From an uncultured Cocleimonas sp. (lineage in GTDB: Bacteria > Pseudomonadota > Gammaproteobacteria > Thiotrichales > Thiotrichaceae), in the NCBI GenBank assembly GCA_938041705.1, contig CALISP010000008.1, forward strand, positions 1 to 6,502: DNA of 6,502 nt, read 5' to 3'. The notes beneath the pieces were generated by a model that searched no databases, was not told the origin of the DNA, and saw only the letters and a program-made list of their open reading frames with translations. The position numbers and the translations under genes are program-made. This document shows positions 1 to 4,559 of this stretch, piece after piece; position 1 is the stretch's first letter; the number at the start of each line of letters is the position of its first letter.

Positions 1-1454
1 CGAGGTATTTCAATGTAAAAGCCGTGGACTCGATTGTAGGCAACTTTTAAGCTTGCGATTCCTGTTCGTGCTTTTTCACGAGTTTCTAAATCGAGTAAAT
101 ATTGATCTGAATTTTTACTTAAATTACGTAGTTCATCTAGACCGCTATCATAGCCCTCGGCAATAACTCCGCCATCACGGATTAAAACGGGCGGATTTTC
201 TATAATTGCCTTTTCTAATAAAGAGACTAATTCTTCATGTGGATTGATTTTAGTGCGTAAATTATCAATTAAAGGATTGTCGATTTGCTTAAGAATGTTA
301 TGTAATTCAGGCACTATTTTTAGTGAATCACGTAAGGTAGCTAAATCCCTAGGGCGTGCTGTTGCAATAGCAATGCGTGAAATAATTCGTTCGATATCAC
401 CTATATGCCTTAATAAGCCATGAAGCGATTCGTAGTGATATTGTGAGATAAAACTTTCGACAGCTTGATGGCGATTACGCAATACGTTTTGATCACGTAA
501 AGGTTTGTTGAGCCAGCGGCTTAATAGGCGCCCACCCATACTGGTTGCTGTTTTATCCAAAACAGAAATTAAGGTGTTCTTATGATCGCCCATAAGGCTA
601 TGTTCAAGCTCTAGATTACGACGACTGGCTGCATCTAAAATAATACCATCGTCACTGCTTTCGACTTGAAGACTATTAATATGTGGTAATGCTGTCCGTT
701 GTGTTTCGTTGACATATTGAAGCAATACCCCTGCGGCAATAACTGCTATGGGCATGTCATCACAGCCAAATCCACTAAGGTCTTTAGTGCCAAGCTGCTT
801 GTGCAATAGTTGACGAGCATGATCTTCATCAAAATGCCAAGGAGCGCGTTTAGTGATTGGATAATTGTCCGAAAGTCTCAGTTCTGAGCTAAGTGCAGAG
901 TCTTCTTCTATTAGAATTTCTGCAGGCTGTAAGCGCTCAATTTCATTGGATAGTGATTGCTGGTCATTTACCTGTTGAACGATAAACCTTCCGTTGCTTA
1001 AATCTATACAAGCAATTCCAAACTTGTCTTTATGTTTAGATATCGCGAGTAAAAGATTATCTCTGCGTTCCTCTAATAAAAAGTCATCGGTAACTGTTCC
1101 TGGCGTCAGTATTCGCATGACCTTACGTTCAACTGGTCCCTTGGAAGTGGCGGGATCTCCTATTTGCTCAACAATTCCTACTGAGATACCTTCCTTTAAA
1201 AGACGCGATAAGTACTGCTCTGCTGCGTGATAGGGAACTCCAGCCATGGGGATTGGTTCACCATCAGATTTGCCTCTAGCTGTTAACGTAATATTGAGAA
1301 TTTCAGCGGCTCGTTTGGCATCTTCAAAAAATAGCTCATAGAAATCTCCCATTCGATAAAATAACAATAACTCAGGATTTTCTGATTTGATGCGCAAATA
1401 TTGCTGCATCATTGGAGTATGTTTTGGAGCTGTCTTTGAGGGGGACTTGGTCAT
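1..1454 (-). CDS. mutS: DNA mismatch repair protein MutS, N-terminal 484 residues (3' end outside window)
   Basis: MutS recognises base mismatches and small loops as a dimer, then recruits MutL to start methyl-directed repair in the cytoplasm. The visible part aligns with E. coli MutS without a break. It begins with the mismatch-binding domain (about residues 12-120), where FYRMGDFYELF at 32-42 carries the wedge Phe38 and Glu40. EPIPMAGVPYHA and EQIGDPATSKGPVERKV follow. The connector, the core (ILDAASRRNLELEHSLMG, then TARPRDLATLR) and the start of the clamp (RVHGFYIEIP) come next. The ATPase domain with its Walker motifs lies beyond the window edge, so an intact C-terminus cannot be confirmed. 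The start is ATG at 1454, because an in-frame TAA lies four codons upstream; Met15-Met16 is a less likely alternative. No clear Shine-Dalgarno precedes it. The gene is divergent from the lipoprotein gene. Confidence 0.97.
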   Translation of the reverse strand, partial: MTKSPSKTAPKHTPMMQQYLRIKSENPELLLFYRMGDFYELFFEDAKRAAEILNITLTARGKSDGEPIPMAGVPYHAAEQYLSRLLKEGISVGIVEQIGDPATSKGPVERKVMRILTPGTVTDDFLLEERRDNLLLAISKHKDKFGIACIDLSNGRFIVQQVNDQQSLSNEIERLQPAEILIEEDSALSSELRLSDNYPITKRAPWHFDEDHARQLLHKQLGTKDLSGFGCDDMPIAVIAAGVLLQYVNETQRTALPHINSLQVESSDDGIILDAASRRNLELEHSLMGDHKNTLISVLDKTATSMGGRLLSRWLNKPLRDQNVLRNRHQAVESFISQYHYESLHGLLRHIGDIERIISRIAIATARPRDLATLRDSLKIVPELHNILKQIDNPLIDNLRTKINPHEELVSLLEKAIIENPPVLIRDGGVIAEGYDSGLDELRNLSKNSDQYLLDLETREKARTGIASLKVAYNRVHGFYIEIP

Positions 1455-1690
1455 TGTTGCAATTTAACAAATCGTGGCAAATCAAGCTACAGTTGTTGAT
1501 GAATTGTTTGAAAATGAACTTAATGTCGGAGAATCTAACTAAGCTATTGATAGTATGTATATTCAATAAGCTTATGTTATTATTGATTTAATGATCGGGC
1601 TTGATCTAAACGCACCTAGTATTGTCTGTAATGAAAAATTATAGATTGGACACAACTAGTGATGTACTTCAATATTTATGGGGATAAATA
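1455..1690. other. Divergent intergenic region between mutS and the lipoprotein gene
   Basis: This AT-rich gap must hold the start signals of two divergent genes. No strong sigma70 promoter is visible on either strand. The best plus-strand candidate is TTGATT (1583-1588), a 16-bp spacer and TCTAAA (1605-1610), each matching consensus at four of six positions. A 10-bp perfect palindrome, ATAAGCTTAT, lies at 1566-1575. GGGGA at 1680-1684 is a plausible ribosome binding site, six bases before the lipoprotein ATG. An out-of-frame reading frame that starts here and runs into mutS on the minus strand looks like a shadow and is not called as a gene. Confidence 0.5.
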
Positions 1691-2842
1691 ATGTTAAAAA
1701 TTAATGGGTTAATTACAGTCTCTTTATTGGGACTAACTGCTTGTGGCGGTAGTGGAGGCGGGTCTTCCGCAGTTGTTACAAATGGTGTTTTTAAGGATAG
1801 CAATGTCTCAGGTTTATCTTATGAGTCGGGCGATCAAAAAGGTATTACCAATGAGCTTGGTGCATTTAAATACGAAGAAGGCACAGACGTCAGTTTTAAT
1901 GTAGGTGGCGTTAGCTTGGGTTCTGGCAAAGGGAAGTCAGTCATGACGCCTTTAGATTTAGTAGCTAATGGTCAGTTAGCGACTCCAGAGGTTATTAATA
2001 GAGTCCGTTTTTTGATGATGCTAGATAAAGATAATATGCCGAGTAATGGCATTGAGATTTCAGACAAAGTACAAGAGAAAGCAAAGGGCTGGGAAGCTGT
2101 AGATTTCTCCGCAACTGATTTCCCTAATCAAGCATTAAATAGCATTGTTGTTGATGCATCAGTTGAAGATGCTGTTTCACATGCTTTGCCTGATGCTGAT
2201 GTTGCAACAGCACATTTGCGTAGTACATTACTTTGCGCAAACGCAGGGGCTTTTAAAGGATCTTATTCAGGTTCAGAGAGTGGAACGATTGCTTTTGTAG
2301 TAGATCCTGTAACTGGTGAGGTAAATGGTTCGTCATACAATCCTAATAATGAAGTGTCAGTTGAAGTAAAAAACACTGTAGCTATAGATTATGATTCGGG
2401 ACTTACCTTTGTTAGTGCTGAAGATTCAGCAAAAGCATTTTCTGGTACTTTGCAATCCTCAGATGATATTGATGGCACGTGGTCAAATACAAGCGATACT
2501 ACTTCAAATGGTTCTTTTGAAGCTGCCCGCTTTGGTAGTAAAAGTGATTCAACGTTCCGTTATGCGGCATCCTTTATAGGTGATGACAAAGGTGTGTTTA
2601 TCTTTAATGTTGATGTTTCAAATAATGTTACTGGTACTGTTTATAGTGTTAGCACTGAAGAAGAAAGTAATTTAAACGGCAATATTAGTGCTGAAAATAA
2701 ACTTACTGCTACATCAGATGATGGTGATGAAATTACTGGTTTTATTGATCCTGATACCTTGGCGTTTACTTCGGGTGCTTGGATTAATGGACAACAGCAA
2801 TCAACTGGCAGTTTTACTGGCGGGGGCTGTAGACTCAATTAA
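1691..2842 (+). CDS. Uncharacterised outer-membrane-type lipoprotein with duplicated C-terminal beta module
   Basis: The protein starts with a short lipoprotein signal: MLK, a hydrophobic stretch, then the lipobox Leu15-Thr-Ala-Cys18. Gly at the position after Cys18 favours sorting to the outer membrane, and a flexible Gly/Ser tether follows (19-26). Residues 31-79 carry a pattern I recall from proteobacterial surface lipoproteins: G-V-F-x-D-S-x-V-S-G-L-x-Y, then G-x-T-x-x-x-G-x-F-x-Y, then VGGVSLGSG. Residues 83-182 look helical and contain TPLDLVANG, RFLMMLDKDN and a second Cys (182). The remainder is two similar beta-rich modules (about 188-280 and 291-381), ending GGGCRLN with Cys380, which could pair with Cys182. 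The protein is rich in Asp, Glu, Ser and Gly, as expected for an exported marine protein. I see no catalytic motif, and the function is unknown. The reading frame is complete, has a ribosome binding site at 1680-1684, and ends before a strong terminator. Confidence 0.9.
   Translation: MLKINGLITVSLLGLTACGGSGGGSSAVVTNGVFKDSNVSGLSYESGDQKGITNELGAFKYEEGTDVSFNVGGVSLGSGKGKSVMTPLDLVANGQLATPEVINRVRFLMMLDKDNMPSNGIEISDKVQEKAKGWEAVDFSATDFPNQALNSIVVDASVEDAVSHALPDADVATAHLRSTLLCANAGAFKGSYSGSESGTIAFVVDPVTGEVNGSSYNPNNEVSVEVKNTVAIDYDSGLTFVSAEDSAKAFSGTLQSSDDIDGTWSNTSDTTSNGSFEAARFGSKSDSTFRYAASFIGDDKGVFIFNVDVSNNVTGTVYSVSTEEESNLNGNISAENKLTATSDDGDEITGFIDPDTLAFTSGAWINGQQQSTGSFTGGGCRLN
2252..2833 (+). repeat. Tandem pair of about 100-residue beta modules inside the lipoprotein gene
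   Basis: Module 1 (residues 188-280, bases 2252-2530) and module 2 (residues 291-381, bases 2561-2833) align with an offset of 98 to 103 residues. GTIAFVVD (198-205) matches GVFIFNVD (301-308). VNGSSY (211-216) matches VTGTVY (313-318). SGTLQ (251-255) matches TGFID (349-353). DGTW (261-264) matches SGAW (361-364). NGSF (273-276) matches TGSF (372-375). The copies are diverged in sequence and recognisable only as protein, so this is an old duplication. Alternating hydrophobic strands and recurring Gly/Trp turns suggest a beta-sandwich or barrel-like fold; the fold is inferred. Confidence 0.65.
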
Positions 2843-2932
2843 AAGGTGTTTGTACTTTAGACTTATGTCTATTTAATATTACAAATAAAGGGTTGGTTAA
2901 TTATTTTCTTCAAATTCAGTTGCAGAACCACA

Positions 2933-2976
2933 AAAAAGTAGGGGGATGTCAATTTAATGACATCCCCCTACTTTTT
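2933..2976. terminator. Bidirectional rho-independent terminator between the lipoprotein gene and mscL
   Basis: The left arm AAAAAGTAGGGGGATGTCA (2933-2951) is the exact reverse complement of 2958-2976, giving a 19-bp perfect stem with the six-base loop ATTTAA. The core has a run of five G:C pairs, and the outer five pairs are A:T, so each strand has a T tract on the 3' side of the hairpin. It lies 90 bases after the lipoprotein stop codon and 41 bases after the mscL stop codon on the opposite strand, so it can end both convergent transcripts. Confidence 0.93.
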
Positions 2977-2987
2977 ACTATTAGTTT

Positions 2988-3010
2988 AATGTTACTTAAG
3001 AAGTAACATT
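2988..3010. repeat. Second small hairpin just after mscL
   Basis: AATGTTACTT (2988-2997) and AAGTAACATT (3001-3010) form a perfect 10-bp stem with a three-base loop. Read from mscL, it begins seven bases after the stop codon and precedes the strong bidirectional terminator. It is AT-rich and no T run follows it, so it is probably not a terminator by itself. It might stabilise the mscL mRNA 3' end, or simply be an AT-rich palindrome. Confidence 0.6.
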
Positions 3011-3017
3011 ATTTGTT

Positions 3018-3410
3018 CTACTTCTTTTGTAAGGCATCACGAATTTCAGTTAATAGATCTTCTTGTGATGGTCCAGCTTCTGGCTCTGGCTCTTTGTTAC
3101 GAGTAGCAATTTTAACAATAATAAAAACAACTGCCATAATGATTAAGAAGTCGATAAAGCTTTGAATAAATGCACCGTACTTAAGCATGATCGGCTCTAA
3201 TCCTTTATCTCCACCACCTGTTGCAGCGAGCTGATAACCAAGGTCTGCAAAGTTAACACCCCCTAGAGCAACGCCGATTGGTGGCATAATTACATCACTT
3301 ACTAATGATGAAATTAATTTACCTGATGCAACACCAATAATAATACCTGTTGCCATGTCGATTAGGTTTCCACCCATTGCAAAATCTTTAAAATCTGAAA
3401 CCATTCCCAT
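3018..3410 (-). CDS. mscL: Large-conductance mechanosensitive channel MscL
   Basis: MscL forms a homopentameric inner-membrane pore that opens under high membrane tension and releases solutes during hypo-osmotic shock. The 130-residue product is close to the 136 of the E. coli protein and aligns along its length. It has an amphipathic N-terminal helix (VSDFKDFAM), TM1 (about 16-45) with NLIDMATGIIIG lining the constriction, and the conserved IMPPIG turn at 41-46. A periplasmic loop contains a Gly-rich GGGDKG (65-70). TM2 (about 77-101) holds YGAFIQSFIDFLII, and a charged linker leads to the C-terminal bundle helix LLTEIRDALQKK. At position 13, where E. coli has Arg, this protein has Gly. The start ATG at 3410 has an AGGAAGGGG ribosome binding site at 3418-3426, seven bases upstream; Met3 is a possible alternative. 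The gene stands alone, divergent from the HAD gene. Confidence 0.98.
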   Translation of the reverse strand: MGMVSDFKDFAMGGNLIDMATGIIIGVASGKLISSLVSDVIMPPIGVALGGVNFADLGYQLAATGGGDKGLEPIMLKYGAFIQSFIDFLIIMAVVFIIVKIATRNKEPEPEAGPSQEDLLTEIRDALQKK

Positions 3411-3542
3411 AATATTTCCCCTTCCTAGTTTAGTAAAAAATAAATAATAAAAATCAATCTAAAAATTGACTGCCTCTAAGTAACGATAGGTTTTAAAAAG
3501 TTCATTACAGCTCATAAATGATAAAATAGAAGCACTTATAAT

Positions 3543-3585
3543 AAAAATATCACTTGCGTTAGGAGCATGATATTTTTTCAAGTGA
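3543..3585. repeat. Two overlapping inverted repeats
   Basis: AAAAATATCA (3543-3552) is the exact reverse complement of TGATATTTTT (3568-3577), a 10-bp stem with a 15-base loop. TCACTTG (3550-3556) is the exact reverse complement of CAAGTGA (3579-3585), a 7-bp stem. The left arms share three bases (3550-3552), and the arms are interleaved rather than nested. The two hairpins therefore cannot both form fully. They could be alternative RNA structures or protein-binding half-sites. Chance is a real possibility in DNA this AT-rich. Confidence 0.5.
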
Positions 3586-3608
3586 GCAAAGTTTACTATA
3601 TACAGGAG

Positions 3609-3624
3609 TAAGTAACCTTACTTA
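3609..3624. repeat. 16-bp perfect palindrome, possible operator
   Basis: TAAGTAACCTTACTTA consists of 7-base arms around CC. With only two central bases and an AT-rich stem it would be a poor RNA hairpin, so a dimeric regulator binding to DNA is the better explanation if it is functional. It lies about 40 bases upstream of the -10 box of the HAD promoter candidate, a position from which a regulator could act. No regulator family is recognised. Confidence 0.4.
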
Positions 3625-3640
3625 GTGTAGGTTTTGGTTT

Positions 3641-3668
3641 TTTGTTTGGGGGAACTCAAAGCTATAAT
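3641..3668 (+). promoter_or_regulatory. Candidate sigma70 promoter for the HAD gene
   Basis: A perfect TATAAT lies at 3663-3668. The nearest -35-like element is TTTGTT (3641-3646) with a 16-bp spacer, which is a weak match. Transcription would begin near 3675 and give a 5' leader of about 47 bases before the ATG. The intact -10 and sensible distance support it; the poor -35 suggests low basal activity or help from an activator. Confidence 0.45.
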
Positions 3669-3721
3669 GATTAATTTTTAAGACTCGTGCCAATTGTTTA
3701 TGCCTGTGTTTAAATGTTTAC

Positions 3722-4438
3722 ATGACAATAAAATGTATCGCGTTTGATTTAGATAATACCTTTTGGGAGTGCGACCCCTTAATAGTAAAAGCAGAGCTAA
3801 AGTTTTATAACTGGCTCGAGGCTATTCATCCCGAAATTACCCAAAAGTTTACTAATGAAGCCTTGGTAGCTCATCGTATGAGTTATATTCAAGAGAGGCC
3901 AGATCGGCATTATAATTTAACATCCTTGCGTAAGGATTGGATGAGGCAAGTAGCAACTGAAACTGATGGTTTTCTAGATGAGCTTTCGAATAAAGTCGAT
4001 ATTGAAGTTGATTATATTGAAGCTGGATTTCAAGTGTTTTGGCAAGAACGTAATAACGTAGTCTTTTATGATGGCGTAATAAATATGCTGGAAAGTCTAT
4101 CTCAGAGATACTCATTAGGAGTGATAACTAATGGTAATGCGGACGTAAACTTTATCGGTATCGGTCATTACTTTGATTTTGCGATTTCTTCTGAAATGGC
4201 AGGCGTTGCTAAACCTCATGAGGATATTTTTCATCAAGCAATAGCGCTATCAGGTCACTCTGTGGAAAATATTGTTTATGTTGGTGATGATCCAAAGTGT
4301 GATGTTTTAGGGCCACAAAATATAGGTATGAAGGCGCTCTGGTACAACCCGCTTTTAAAACCATGGCCTGGGGGTAGAACACCTGCTGGAGTGATTAAAT
4401 GTCATACTGATCTAGAAGACAAAATTGGTAAATTATGA
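3722..4438 (+). CDS. yigB: YigB-like HAD-superfamily phosphatase
   Basis: This is a 238-residue haloacid dehalogenase-type hydrolase of subfamily I with all core motifs. Motif I is FDLDNT (8-13), with nucleophile Asp9 and acid/base Asp11. Motif II is VITNGNA (134-140). Motif III is Lys164 in AGVAKP. Motif IV is VGDDPKCD (187-194), with Mg-binding acidic residues at 189, 190 and 194. The helical cap spans roughly 16-112. The ITNGNA signature and overall pattern match E. coli YigB and its Pseudomonas relatives. YigB is reported to dephosphorylate FMN and the riboflavin precursor 5-amino-6-ribitylamino-uracil phosphate; that substrate is transferred by family, not shown here. No clear ribosome binding site precedes the ATG, but the family N-terminus fits this start. 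In E. coli yigB follows xerC; here it precedes relA by 121 bases. Confidence 0.9.
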   Translation: MTIKCIAFDLDNTFWECDPLIVKAELKFYNWLEAIHPEITQKFTNEALVAHRMSYIQERPDRHYNLTSLRKDWMRQVATETDGFLDELSNKVDIEVDYIEAGFQVFWQERNNVVFYDGVINMLESLSQRYSLGVITNGNADVNFIGIGHYFDFAISSEMAGVAKPHEDIFHQAIALSGHSVENIVYVGDDPKCDVLGPQNIGMKALWYNPLLKPWPGGRTPAGVIKCHTDLEDKIGKL

Positions 4439-4497
4439 GATGATATGCGTATTGAAATTTTCTTAAATTCAATGGCTTAAAAAATGTAATGCTCCAA

Positions 4498-4503
4498 TAT
4501 AAC
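4498..4503 (+). promoter_or_regulatory. Weak candidate -10 element for relA
   Basis: TATAAC matches the -10 consensus at five of six positions and lies in the gap between the HAD gene and relA. No good -35 is found; CTTAAA (4476-4481), with a 16-bp spacer, matches only three of six positions. Transcription would start near 4510 and leave a leader of about 50 bases. relA could equally be transcribed by read-through from the HAD promoter, because no clear terminator separates the two genes. Confidence 0.3.
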
Positions 4504-4508
4504 CATCT

Positions 4509-4525
4509 AAAAAGTGGGGGGTGTC
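4509..4525 (+). other. G-run element in the relA leader resembling the upstream terminator arm
   Basis: AAAAAGTGGGGGGTGTC resembles the left arm of the terminator at 2933-2950, matching 16 of 18 aligned positions with one substitution and one gap. Unlike the terminator, no complementary right arm is present nearby, so it cannot form that hairpin. It would fall at or just after the transcription start predicted from 4498-4503. Its role, if any, is unknown. Confidence 0.4.
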
Positions 4526-4559
4526 TTTATTTAATCGCTAACGTGAAGGTTTAGTGTAA

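Larger units (their letters stand above)
3411..3721. other. Divergent intergenic region between mscL and the HAD gene
   Basis: These 311 bases are very AT-rich. The left end holds the mscL ribosome binding site (3418-3426). No convincing minus-strand promoter was found. The middle contains an isolated TATAAT at 3537-3542 without a recognisable -35, two overlapping inverted repeats (3543-3585), a 14-codon plus-strand reading frame (3567-3611) and a 16-bp palindrome (3609-3624). A T- and G-rich stretch (3631-3652) follows, then a perfect -10 box (3663-3668) that probably serves the HAD gene. No tRNA or known small RNA was recognised. Confidence 0.6.

Noticed and set aside
994..1230. 78-codon plus-strand reading frame inside mutS
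   Set aside because: It is antisense to the conserved MutS mismatch-binding domain, with no plausible start signal or recognisable domain.
1372..1566. 64-codon minus-strand reading frame across the mutS start
   Set aside because: It overlaps the mutS N-terminus in another frame, where MutS similarity is unambiguous, and its product has no recognisable features.
3427..3433. CTAAACT on the minus strand, similar to a sigmaS -10 element for mscL
   Set aside because: It lies only 17 bases before the ATG, so transcription would begin at or inside the ribosome binding site; the position makes it implausible.
3567..3596. Short frame beginning MIFFQVSKVY, resembling the N-terminus of FtsE-type ABC ATPases
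   Set aside because: The likeness covers about ten residues, is one residue short in register, and the frame stops after 14 codons with no further ABC sequence in any frame. It is treated as chance.
3852..4115. 87-codon minus-strand reading frame inside the HAD gene
   Set aside because: It is antisense to well-conserved HAD coding sequence and has no independent support.
4451..4473. Imperfect inverted repeat ATTGAA...TTCAAT after the HAD gene as a terminator
   Set aside because: The stem is short, AT-only apart from one G:C pair, contains a bulge and is not followed by a T run.
4474..4492. TGGC-N-GC spacing as a sigma54 promoter for relA
   Set aside because: The GG and GC dinucleotides are 15 bases apart rather than the 10 required, so the sigma54 consensus is not met.
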